From UBA6902 sp964393845 (lineage in GTDB: Bacteria > Nitrospirota > Thermodesulfovibrionia > UBA6902), in NCBI GenBank assembly GCA_964393845.1, contig CAYMUX010000141.1, positions 1 to 6,372 on the forward strand: 6,372 nucleotides of DNA, read 5' to 3'. Of this stretch, positions 1-6,115 are shown piece by piece. The notes below the pieces were generated by a model. It was not told where the DNA came from. It did no database searches and was given only the letters and a program-made list of their open reading frames with translations. The position numbers and the translations under genes were made by a program. Within the stretch, counting starts at the first letter, position 1. The number at the start of each line of letters is the position of its first letter.

Positions 1-29
1 CACCATATTTTATTTTTGTTGAATTTTGA

Positions 30-140
30 ACTCCAACTGCGGAAGATGGGCTAACACCTTATACCTTTTATCATTTCCGTTTGGTAGCGTACAGCAGCGC
101 AGGGACAACATATGGGAGCGATCAAACATTTACTACTGCT
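30..140 (+). other. C-terminal half of a fibronectin type III domain, in frame with the beta-helix gene
   Basis: Translation in the frame of the beta-helix gene from position 30 reads TPTAEDGLTPYTFYHFRLVA and continues YSSAGTTYGSDQTFTT. This is the familiar end of bacterial FN3 domains (GLTPxTxYHFRLVAxNSAGTTYGSDxTFTT). Coding sequence therefore continues upstream of the TTG at 81. It is closed by an in-frame TGA at 27-29, and none of the three forward frames in bases 1-29 continues the FN3 domain. Either the gene is disrupted here or the sequence near this edge is unreliable. Confidence 0.75.
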
Positions 141-1703
141 CCTATTGTAATCTATATCGAACCCAACGCTTCCTGTGGAACAGGAAATACACCTTGTTAT
201 TCCAAAATACAGGACGGCATCGATGCAGTAGGAGATGGAACGACGATTAAAGTAGCACAAGGTACTTATTATGAGAATATTTTAGTAGCATATTCATCTA
301 AAACTTTCACCCTTGAAGGGGGCTGGGATAGTAACTTTATATCCAAAAATAATGATCCATCTCTTACCATAATTGACGGCGGAAGAAGCGACAGGGTCAT
401 AAATATAGTAGCTGGCGATGAATTTGGCATAGAAGTAACAAATATCAATATCGATGACTTTACCATTACTAATGGCTCACCTTCTGGCAATTCAGGTGGC
501 GCGATCTATGGATATGCCTATAATGGAAGTTATATTAGTTTGAATTTAACCAATAATAATGTTACGAACAACACAGCGCCTATGTATGGTGGAGGTATCT
601 TTGTCAACTCCGGGTATGGAGGATCCATAACTTTGGCTCTTGAAAATAATGTTATATCTGAGAATTCATCTGCTGGGTATGGGGGTGGAATTCTGGCGTC
701 TGCTTATTCTGGTAACACAACGCTTATGCTTACTAACAATATAATAGAAGATAATATTGCCCCTTATTCGGGTGGTGGAATTTGGTTACAGTCTGATAGT
801 TCTGGTTCTGTGACCTTATCCTCAACTAATAACACGGTAACAGGGAATACATCTTCTAATTATTACGGCGGGGGTCTATATTCTTACTCTTATGGGATGG
901 GCTCTTCTATCAATATAACAATGACCAACGACATACTCTGGGGGAATACTTCAGGAAGTTTGGGAGGAGATTTATTTGTTAGCCAGGGTGCCGGCGGAGT
1001 TTCAAACGTCACAATTACATATTCAGATATTGGTTCTACGTATGGTAACTATACATCAAACGGAACAAATCTTAATACTGATCCATCGTTTGTAGACGCT
1101 TCAAACGGAGATTATCATCTTAGATCAAATTCTCAATGCATCGACAGGGGAACAAACACTGGTGCCGCTACAACTGACATAGATGGACACTCAAGACCAT
1201 TTGACGGAGATGGCAATGGAATAGCATTAACTGACATAGGTGCGGATGAGTATGTGGGAATACCAGATACTGACGGAGATGGCATACCGAACGGTGATGG
1301 AACTAATCGATGCACAGGCGGTGAAATAGCAAACTGTGACGACAACTGTAGATACACTCCTAACCCTGACCAAACAGACACAGACAACGACGGTGTCGGC
1401 GACGCCTGCGACAATTGCAGACTGGTAGCTAACCCCGACCAGAGGGATACCAATTCATCAGAAGACGATAACACAGCTAAACCAGGCATCCAGCATTACG
1501 GCAACGTCTGCGATCCTGATTTTGACAATGACGGAGATGTGGGCATCAGGGATTTCAATGAATGGCGGAAGCATGTCGGTCAGGACGTTCCACCTGCTCC
1601 TGATTATATTGATCTGAATAATGACGGAATGATATGGATACAGGACTTCAACATCTGGCGATCATTCTACGGCGGACCCCCGGGGCCGGGGATAGGGGAT
1701 TGA
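81..1703 (+). CDS. Secreted right-handed beta-helix protein with anchor-Q, thrombospondin-3 and dockerin-like domains (5' end broken or missing)
   Basis: This is probably an extracellular or cell-surface protein; no enzymatic activity can be assigned. Residues are counted from TTG at 81, the only start codon in the open frame. Residues 1-20 are the last strands of a fibronectin type III domain. Residues 25-390 form a right-handed parallel beta-helix rich in Asn, Gly, Ser and Thr, with NN turns and GGGI/GGGL motifs near 170, 201, 231 and 263. Residues 330-391 (DPSFVDASNGDYHL, DIDGHSRPFDGDGNG, DIGADEY) match the choice-of-anchor-Q region. Residues 395-480 carry calcium-binding DxDxDG thrombospondin type 3 repeats with paired cysteines. 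Residues 478-528 hold two EF-hand-like loops, each followed by DFNxW, as in dockerins, and the protein ends in GGPPGPG. The TTG lies inside a conserved FN3 strand and no signal peptide is present, so the true N-terminus is missing. The domain calls are firm; the function is unknown. Confidence 0.85.
   Translation: MVAYSSAGTTYGSDQTFTTAPIVIYIEPNASCGTGNTPCYSKIQDGIDAVGDGTTIKVAQGTYYENILVAYSSKTFTLEGGWDSNFISKNNDPSLTIIDGGRSDRVINIVAGDEFGIEVTNINIDDFTITNGSPSGNSGGAIYGYAYNGSYISLNLTNNNVTNNTAPMYGGGIFVNSGYGGSITLALENNVISENSSAGYGGGILASAYSGNTTLMLTNNIIEDNIAPYSGGGIWLQSDSSGSVTLSSTNNTVTGNTSSNYYGGGLYSYSYGMGSSINITMTNDILWGNTSGSLGGDLFVSQGAGGVSNVTITYSDIGSTYGNYTSNGTNLNTDPSFVDASNGDYHLRSNSQCIDRGTNTGAATTDIDGHSRPFDGDGNGIALTDIGADEYVGIPDTDGDGIPNGDGTNRCTGGEIANCDDNCRYTPNPDQTDTDNDGVGDACDNCRLVANPDQRDTNSSEDDNTAKPGIQHYGNVCDPDFDNDGDVGIRDFNEWRKHVGQDVPPAPDYIDLNNDGMIWIQDFNIWRSFYGGPPGPGIGD
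552..1022 (+). repeat. Five tandem beta-helix rungs of about 31 residues, inside the surface-protein gene
   Basis: Residues 158-314 of the beta-helix protein divide into five units of 31, 30, 31, 33 and 32 residues. Each unit begins with N[ND]x[IVL] (NNNV, NNVI, NNII, NNTV, NDIL). A Gly-Gly-Gly-Ile/Leu type turn follows about 12-15 residues later, then a hydrophobic-alternating strand such as SITLALE, TTLMLT, SVTLSST, SINITMT or NVTITY. The repetition is clear in protein but has largely diverged in DNA, which suggests an old duplication kept by structural constraint. Confidence 0.7.
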
Positions 1704-1838
1704 TGGAAAGAAAAAAGAATTGCACAATTGTAATGAAAAGCGACTAAGGGGCTAAATCATGCTTTTTAGCAAATAGAAATTTCATCAATACATTGCCATT
1801 ATTTAAAAGATATATTTATGAATTTTTTTTGCAGAATA

Positions 1839-1857
1839 CCCCGCTTTGTAAGCGGGG
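1839..1857. repeat. Perfect 8-bp GC-rich hairpin (REP-like or terminator-like)
   Basis: CCCCGCTT at 1839-1846 pairs with AAGCGGGG at 1850-1857 around a 3-base TGT loop. On the + strand it is followed by AGTTTCACTT, which is not a true T-tract. On the other strand the run of eight As (complement of 1823-1830) lies further out. It could be a factor-assisted terminator for the surface-protein gene. It could equally be a REP-type palindrome or a remnant of a single-strand transposon end. Only one copy is present in the window. Confidence 0.5.
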
Positions 1858-1879
1858 AGTTTCACTTATGCAAAACGAT

Positions 1880-1888
1880 TTATCCACA
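1880..1888 (+). promoter_or_regulatory. Consensus DnaA-box 9-mer TTATCCACA
   Basis: The nine bases match the high-affinity DnaA-box consensus TTATNCACA exactly. No second box, AT-rich unwinding element or replication gene of the dnaA/dnaN type is seen beside it, so it is not evidence of an origin. It lies about 75 bases before the toxin-antitoxin start and could be chance or a minor DnaA regulatory or titration site. Confidence 0.25.
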
Positions 1889-1963
1889 GTTTTATATTCA
1901 TGTTAATCTTACTACAGGGTAATGAATTTTGCTTCCAGGCATAATTTTTGGTATAGTTCAATA

Positions 1964-2356
1964 ATGGATAAAAAGCAATTAGACAGAATAATAAACATTT
2001 TCAAATCGCATCCGGAAGTAAAGCTGGCTTATTTTTTCGGTTCTCGCGCGAAAGGCGATGAAGGGCCGATGAGCGATTATGATTTTGCCGTGTACTTCGG
2101 AGAAAAGGACAAGAAGAAAGTCTTTCAGGCAAAGTTTGCCCTTCTTGACGAAATAAGCCGGGAGTTAGGCACGGACAAGGTGGATGTGGCGGCGCTGGAC
2201 ATTTCCGAAAGTCCCGAATTTAAGTTTTTTGTCATCAAAGAAGGAACTCTTATCTTTGAAAGAGAGCCGTATCGCGTAATTATCGAGCCGCGAATAATGA
2301 ATGAATATTTTGACTTTCATGAAATGCTCGTCAGACATAATTTAACAAGGGCGTAA
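1964..2356 (+). CDS. mntA: MNT-family nucleotidyltransferase antitoxin (MntA-like)
   Basis: This is a 130-residue minimal nucleotidyltransferase. In characterised MntA-HepT systems the MNT protein transfers AMP to a tyrosine of the HEPN toxin and so neutralises it. The catalytic signature is complete: GSRAKG at residues 26-31, then D38 and D40 in SDYDFAVYF, giving exactly GSx10DxD, with D74 in DKVDV as the likely third metal-binding acidic residue. An in-frame ATG at 1922 would add 14 residues (MNFASRHNFWYSSI). I prefer 1964 because family members usually start just before the helix leading to HPEVKLAYFFGSR. Neither start has a good Shine-Dalgarno sequence. The gene ends ten bases before the HEPN gene, so the two are almost surely one transcript. 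Cytoplasmic. The family is certain; the antitoxin role is inferred from the partner. Confidence 0.88.
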   Translation: MDKKQLDRIINIFKSHPEVKLAYFFGSRAKGDEGPMSDYDFAVYFGEKDKKKVFQAKFALLDEISRELGTDKVDVAALDISESPEFKFFVIKEGTLIFEREPYRVIIEPRIMNEYFDFHEMLVRHNLTRA

Positions 2357-2366
2357 TACTAAAACA

Positions 2367-2777
2367 ATGACCAATCTTGCCGTGATAGAAAATAAAATAA
2401 GCGCAGTGAAAAAATATCTCAAGATCCTCGAAAGATACGGCAAATATTCTGTGGAAGAAATCAGAGACGATGTAGATATCAGAGGAATGGTGGAGCGCTA
2501 TCTCTATTTGGCGGCACAGTCAACAATAGATTTGGCTGAATCTATAATCGCCTACAGAAAATTCCGGAAGCCTACTACTATGAGTGAAGCTTTTTACATT
2601 TTGGAGGAGGAGGGAATTATTCCCGCGGAACTGAATAAAAAAATGGTTGGGATGGTCGGATTTCGCAACGTCATCGCTCATGATTATGACAAAATAGATT
2701 ACGATATAGTATACAGCGCTCTGCGTGAAGGAATAAAAGATATCGAAAGATTTGTTGATTGCGTTCGGGATTTATGA
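2367..2777 (+). CDS. hepT: HEPN-domain ribonuclease toxin, DUF86/HepT family
   Basis: This is a 136-residue, largely helical protein of the DUF86/HepT family. HepT toxins are RNases that act as dimers. The active-site motif RX4HXY is intact as RNVIAHDY (R100, H105, Y107 by this start); the tyrosine in this motif is the residue AMPylated by MntA in characterised pairs. The upstream helix ERYLYLAAQSTIDLAESII (about residues 43-61) is typical of the family. The gene follows the nucleotidyltransferase gene after a 10-base gap. AAGGG lies about 15 bases before the ATG, too far for a normal ribosome binding site, so translation may depend on coupling to the upstream gene. A strong terminator follows at once. 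Length is normal and there is no sign of decay. The target RNA cannot be read from sequence. Confidence 0.9.
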   Translation: MTNLAVIENKISAVKKYLKILERYGKYSVEEIRDDVDIRGMVERYLYLAAQSTIDLAESIIAYRKFRKPTTMSEAFYILEEEGIIPAELNKKMVGMVGFRNVIAHDYDKIDYDIVYSALREGIKDIERFVDCVRDL

Positions 2778-2795
2778 AAGCAACGCGAAACTTTC

Positions 2796-2821
2796 AAAAA
2801 GCGCCTCGCGTCTTTTTATTT
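2796..2821. terminator. Intrinsic terminator, probably bidirectional, between convergent hepT and DUF721
   Basis: AAAAAGCGC (2796-2804) pairs with GCG-T-CTTTTT (2808-2817, one bulged T) around a CTC loop, and TTTTTATTT (2813-2821) follows on the + strand. Read on the - strand, the A-run becomes a T-run after the same stem. The - strand DUF721 stop codon (2816-2818) lies at its edge. An overlapping alternative stem, ACGCGA (2783-2788) with TCGCGT (2806-2811), is also possible. It suits a convergent gene pair separated by 38 bases. Confidence 0.72.
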
Positions 2822-3247
2822 CTTGCCTTTCGTCAGCCCGTGTATGATCAGTTTCTTAAATGTTTCCTTAAGCTCCTCGTCTTCAATATTTTTGAGAGTA
2901 TTTTCCAGGTACCTTAAATCCTCGTCCGACAGCTCAATATTCTCTTCCACGGCCTGCTTATCAATTTTTTCAGGTAACCTGCCCAGTCTGAAACGAATCT
3001 CGTCTATTTTATAAGACTTAAGCTTTTCTAAAATATCCTCTTTGAAAAACCCCAGATGATGCATCCATTGCGGGGTATCTACAATTATGGTAAGCACTTT
3101 GCCTCTGATTGTATCAGGAAAAGTATGTACGGCAATAGGCGGTCCTACGATATCGGCCCATTTACTTCTGACGGCATTAAGAATAATTCCGCTTTCAATG
3201 CCAAAATCATTGATGAATTCTCCGAGGATTCTACGTAGAGGCTGCAT
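2816..3247 (-). CDS. DUF721 domain protein (DciA-related)
   Basis: This is a 143-residue cytoplasmic protein. Residues 5-76 carry the DUF721 pattern: an N-terminal helix (LRRILGEFINDFGI), W30-x-x-IVG-x-x-IAVHT, an IRGKVLTIIVDTPQW strand region and a following LGFFKEDILEKL helix. In proteobacteria, DUF721/DciA proteins help load the replicative helicase DnaB. Many DUF721 proteins in other phyla are uncharacterised, so a replication role is inferred. Residues 95-143 form a charged helical tail of lower conservation. The ATG at 3245-3247 gives the usual family N-terminus, but the bases before it (T-rich on the coding strand) show no Shine-Dalgarno sequence. It lies downstream of rpmB on the same strand, separated by a 123-base repeat-bearing spacer, and may be transcribed with it. 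It ends at a shared terminator facing hepT. Confidence 0.85.
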   Translation of the reverse strand: MQPLRRILGEFINDFGIESGIILNAVRSKWADIVGPPIAVHTFPDTIRGKVLTIIVDTPQWMHHLGFFKEDILEKLKSYKIDEIRFRLGRLPEKIDKQAVEENIELSDEDLRYLENTLKNIEDEELKETFKKLIIHGLTKGKK

Positions 3248-3292
3248 GTGAACTTAAAAAAAAAGGTCGAGGATTTAAATTTTCAAGTTTTT

Positions 3293-3332
3293 AGTTTTCA
3301 GTTTTTAGTCTAACAACTAAAAACTGAAAACT
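3293..3332. repeat. Perfect 17-bp inverted repeat with 6-base loop
   Basis: AGTTTTCAGTTTTTAGT (3293-3309) is exactly complementary to ACTAAAAACTGAAAACT (3316-3332), with CTAACA between. The stem is nearly all A-T pairs and has no T-tract of the terminator kind. It lies between the end of rpmB and the start of DUF721, both on the - strand. A perfect stem of this length in an intergenic gap suggests a dispersed intergenic repeat or a palindromic mobile remnant rather than a terminator. Confidence 0.8.
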
Positions 3333-3336
3333 TTCT

Positions 3337-3361
3337 CTAATCCCTTGACCCCTTGGACCCT
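3337..3361. repeat. Short degenerate direct-repeat array of CCCTTGA-like units
   Basis: Next to the inverted repeat the sequence reads as consecutive 7-8-base units: TCCCTTGA, CCCCTTGG, ACCCTA. On the - strand this is a GGGTCAAGGG-like array immediately after the rpmB stop. A related unit set occurs between infB and the DUF503 gene. The array is short and has only two and a half units, so its reality as a repeat family rests on the second occurrence and on its neighbour palindrome. Confidence 0.5.
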
Positions 3362-3370
3362 ATTATCTAT

Positions 3371-3559
3371 CTATACTGCTTTTTTTATTTTTCCGGATCG
3401 AAGGCACCTGGTACAGACATGCACTCTTCTTACACCGTGCTCGGTCTGGACTTTGACCTTTTGCAAGTTCGGCATAAAGAGTCGTTTCGTTCTGTTATTT
3501 GCATGGCTGACATTATTGCCGGTAGCCCTTTTTTTATCACATACTGAACATACTGCCAT
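3371..3559 (-). CDS. rpmB: 50S ribosomal protein L28
   Basis: This is a 62-residue L28 of the large ribosomal subunit. It shows the hallmark N-terminus MAVCSVCDKKRATGNNVSHA, then NNRTKRLFMPNLQKVKV and a C-terminal VCTRCLRSGKIKK. Four cysteines (C4, C7, C49, C52) form two CxxC pairs, so this is the zinc-ribbon (C+) form. The length is normal for the family. The ATG at 3557-3559 is firm: on the coding strand GGAGG (complement of 3568-3572) sits eight bases before it, by far the best ribosome binding site in the window. The gene is divergent from infB and upstream of DUF721. An unrelated longer frame over the same bases is a shadow. Confidence 0.97.
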   Translation of the reverse strand: MAVCSVCDKKRATGNNVSHANNRTKRLFMPNLQKVKVQTEHGVRRVHVCTRCLRSGKIKKAV

Positions 3560-3769
3560 CTATTTTCCCTCCCAATATATCTACTGAATATTGCGATCTG
3601 GTAATCATGTTTAATAATCACGCATCCCGCAGGGTGTCTATAATTGCTTTATAAAGAGTAGTTATGATAACATTAATCCAAACAAACTTACAACCCGAAT
3701 CTAAGGCCTTAAGGTCAGGCGATATTTCACTTTAAAATGGGTTGATAATTAACTTTTTTCATTAAAAAA
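3560..3769. promoter_or_regulatory. Divergent rpmB/infB control region
   Basis: About 210 bases separate the two divergent starts. I see a perfect TATAAT at 3639-3644 on the + strand, with a TG at 3635-3636 but no good -35 box. It would give infB a leader of roughly 120 bases. Small palindromes occur: CTTTATAAAG near 3647-3656, GTTATGATAAC at 3661-3671 and TAAGGCCTTA at 3702-3711. Any of these could be operator-like, but none can be tied to a known regulator. No - strand promoter for rpmB could be placed with confidence. Confidence 0.35.
3567..3573 (-). promoter_or_regulatory. Strong Shine-Dalgarno site of rpmB (GGGAGGG)
   Basis: The complement of 3567-3573 reads GGGAGGG, seven bases before the rpmB ATG. 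It fixes the L28 start and contrasts with the other starts in the window, none of which has a comparable site. Confidence 0.85.
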
Positions 3770-6115
3770 ATGTCCGGAATAAGAATATACGAACTATCCA
3801 AAATGATTGAAGTCAGCAGCAAGGAAATCATTGCCAAGCTTGCAGGATTGGGAATTGAAGTAAAATCCCATATGTCGAATATTGATGATGAAACTGCAAA
3901 TAAATTGACCGGTATTTTTTCAAAAAATCTGAAAATCGAATCCAATAAGAATTATGCCCCGCTCAAAACCAAAGAAAAATCCGCTGTTGCCAGGGCTGAG
4001 AAAGCAGAGAAAGAAGTCCAACCCGGGGAAAAATTAAAACCCGCGCCGGCAGAAAAAGCATCAAAAATCAAACTGCACGTTAAAGAGCAGGAAGTTGAAG
4101 CGCCACAGAAAGAAGAACTGGCCTCAATAGAAGAAGACGAAATAATCGTCCCTGACAGATTCAAAAAAGAAGTTGAAATCGAGAAACTGGCAAAATTCAA
4201 AAGCAAGCCCGGAATGCAAAGAGCATTTGATTCCATTAGAAGAGTAGAGATAACAAAAAAAGGCTTTGATTTTAAACCACACTACAAAAAACATGATAAA
4301 AGAAGTCAGCCTAAAAAGGCAGAAGAAACCGAAGCCTTCGTAACTACTGCACCGCGAAAGCGTGTTATTAAATTTCAGGAAGGCACTACGGTAAAAGAGT
4401 TCGCCGAACTTATAGGACAAAAACTCAACGACGTAATAAAAAAATTCATGGAACTAGGCTACATGACAACAATAAACCAGCCGCTGGACGCTGATGCGGC
4501 ACAGATTGTTGCTGAGTCCTTTGGTTTGAAACTTGAAATGATAATTGCAGAAGATGAGGAAGCATTACTGAAAGAGGCGGAGGTTGATGAGTCTGCTCTC
4601 AGCCATCGTCCTCCGATCGTGACAATCATGGGGCATGTAGATCATGGGAAAACGACTTTACTTGACGCAATAAGGAAAACCAGAGTTACCGAAACAGAAG
4701 CCGGAGGAATAACCCAGCATATCGGCGCCTATAAAGTAAAGCTGAAGGACAAGGAGATAGCCTTTCTCGATACCCCCGGTCATGAAGCATTCACAATGAT
4801 GAGAGCGAGAGGTGCCAAGGTTACCGACATAGTCGTCCTCGTTGTTGCTGCTGATGACAGTGTTATGCCTCAAACTATTGAAGCAATCGACCATGCAAAG
4901 GCAGCACATGTGCCTATTGTGGTAGCAATTAATAAAATCGACAAACCCGAAGCAAATGTTTCAAAAGTCAAGAATGAACTTTCTCAATATGATATAGTCC
5001 CGGAAGAGTGGGGGGGGAAGAACATATTTGTTGAAGTTTCTGCAAAGCAAAAAATAGGCATTGAAAAGCTTCTGGAGATGATCCTGCTTCAGGCCGAGAT
5101 CATGGAATTAAAGGCAGACCACAACAGATCTGCAAAGGGAACAATCCTTGAGGCAAAACTCGACAAGGGCAGAGGCCCCATAGGCACCGTTCTTGTCAAC
5201 ACCGGTTCGCTTAAGGTTGGAGACCCTTTCCTGGTGGGGACAATAGCGGGAAGGGTCAGGGCGCTGATAGACGATACCGGCAAGAAGATAGAGAGCGCCG
5301 GACCTTCAACTCCAGTCGAAGTTATCGGTTTCCCCGACGTTCCGCAGGCAGGTGATATTTTTGTAGTAATGGATGACGAGAGGAAAGCAAGACAGATAGC
5401 AGTGAACAGACTGCACAAACAAAAAACTGCCGCCATTTCCCGGAAGAAAAAACTTACTCTCGACGATCTTTATGAAAGGGTCAAGGAAGGAGAAATCAGG
5501 GACCTTAATATTGTGCTCAAAGCCGATGTTCAGGGTTCTGTGGAGGCAGTTAAAGACTCCCTTTCCAACCTCACGCATCCGAACGTGAAAGTAAATGTTA
5601 TTCATACCGGAACAGGCGGCATCAATGAGTCTGATGTTATGCTTGCCGCTGCATCAACTGCTATAATCATTGGATTTAATGTACGGCCTGACGCCAAGGC
5701 TTCTAAACTGATAGATAAGGAAGGCGTTGATGTCAGGCTATATAATGTAATCTACGAAGCCATAGATGATGTTAAAAAGGCCCTTGAGGGAATGCTTGAG
5801 CCGACTATAACAGAGAAGGTACTCGGCAGGGCCGAAGTAAGAAGTCTCTTTCAGATATCACGTCTCGGAACAATTGCCGGCTGTTATGTGATTGATGGAA
5901 AAATCTCCAGAGCGAGCTCCGGCATAAGGGTAATAAGAGACAATATTGTTATTTATGACAGCAAGATATCTTCCCTGAAAAGATTCAAGGAAGACACAAA
6001 GGAAGTACAGACAGGATTTGAATGCGGGATTATGATAGAGAACTTCAATGACATAAAAATCGGTGATATCCTTGAGAACTTCGTAATGGAAGAAGTAGCA
6101 ACAAAATTCGAATAA
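3770..6115 (+). CDS. infB: Translation initiation factor IF-2
   Basis: This is a complete 781-residue IF-2, the GTPase that brings fMet-tRNA to the 30S subunit and promotes subunit joining. Residues 1-50 are the first IF2_N domain (IRIYELSKMIEVSSKEIIAKL). Residues 60-190 are a charged, Lys/Glu-rich linker. Residues 197-260 are the second IF2_N domain. The G domain follows with G1 GHVDHGKTT (288-296), G2 GGITQHIGAY (312-321), G3 DTPGHEAF (334-341), G4 NKID (388-391) and G5 SAK (424-426). Domain II (about 455-545), domain III (about 575-675) and the C-terminal fMet-binding domain ending in ECGIMIENFNDIKIGD complete it. The ATG at 3770 gives the normal family N-terminus but is preceded only by A/T-rich bases without a Shine-Dalgarno sequence. 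nusA and ylxR, common upstream partners, are absent; rpmB diverges instead. A DUF503 remnant follows. Confidence 0.98.
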   Translation: MSGIRIYELSKMIEVSSKEIIAKLAGLGIEVKSHMSNIDDETANKLTGIFSKNLKIESNKNYAPLKTKEKSAVARAEKAEKEVQPGEKLKPAPAEKASKIKLHVKEQEVEAPQKEELASIEEDEIIVPDRFKKEVEIEKLAKFKSKPGMQRAFDSIRRVEITKKGFDFKPHYKKHDKRSQPKKAEETEAFVTTAPRKRVIKFQEGTTVKEFAELIGQKLNDVIKKFMELGYMTTINQPLDADAAQIVAESFGLKLEMIIAEDEEALLKEAEVDESALSHRPPIVTIMGHVDHGKTTLLDAIRKTRVTETEAGGITQHIGAYKVKLKDKEIAFLDTPGHEAFTMMRARGAKVTDIVVLVVAADDSVMPQTIEAIDHAKAAHVPIVVAINKIDKPEANVSKVKNELSQYDIVPEEWGGKNIFVEVSAKQKIGIEKLLEMILLQAEIMELKADHNRSAKGTILEAKLDKGRGPIGTVLVNTGSLKVGDPFLVGTIAGRVRALIDDTGKKIESAGPSTPVEVIGFPDVPQAGDIFVVMDDERKARQIAVNRLHKQKTAAISRKKKLTLDDLYERVKEGEIRDLNIVLKADVQGSVEAVKDSLSNLTHPNVKVNVIHTGTGGINESDVMLAAASTAIIIGFNVRPDAKASKLIDKEGVDVRLYNVIYEAIDDVKKALEGMLEPTITEKVLGRAEVRSLFQISRLGTIAGCYVIDGKISRASSGIRVIRDNIVIYDSKISSLKRFKEDTKEVQTGFECGIMIENFNDIKIGDILENFVMEEVATKFE

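Larger units (their letters stand above)
1704..1963. other. AT-rich spacer between surface-protein gene and toxin-antitoxin pair
   Basis: No convincing gene lies here. The spacer holds a weak hairpin (GCTAAA at 1751-1756 with TTTAGC at 1765-1770), a T-rich run at 1823-1830, the strong CCCCGCTT hairpin at 1839-1857 and a consensus DnaA-box 9-mer at 1880-1888. The surface-protein gene has no classic stem-plus-T-tract terminator immediately after its TGA. A TTGCCA at 1793-1798 followed 18 bases later by TATGAA could be a weak promoter, but it lies before the hairpin and is not called. Confidence 0.6.

Noticed and set aside
1133..1489. 118-residue open frame on the - strand opposite the thrombospondin-3 region
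   Set aside because: Its Ser/Pro-rich composition is the mirror of repeated DxDxDG codons; no independent support.
1751..1770. GCTAAA/TTTAGC hairpin after the surface-protein gene as a terminator
   Set aside because: Only six mostly A-T pairs, an 8-base loop and no T-tract after it.
3345..3621. Overlapping 60-80 residue frames around rpmB in other frames
   Set aside because: The L28 frame is unmistakable and has a strong ribosome binding site; the others are shadows.
3661..3671. GTTATGATAAC palindrome as a repressor operator
   Set aside because: Short A/T-rich palindromes are common by chance and it cannot be tied to a known regulator; mentioned only within the control region.
5010..5017. 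Run of eight Gs in infB as a possible phase-variation or frameshift site
   Set aside because: The frame is intact through it (Trp-Gly-Gly-Lys) and the downstream IF-2 sequence is complete; infB is an unlikely phase-variable gene. At most a sequencing-error hotspot.
3952..5605. Several 80-115 residue open frames on the - strand inside infB
   Set aside because: They are antisense to conserved IF-2 domains, have no recognisable motifs and no ribosome binding sites; shadows of the real gene.
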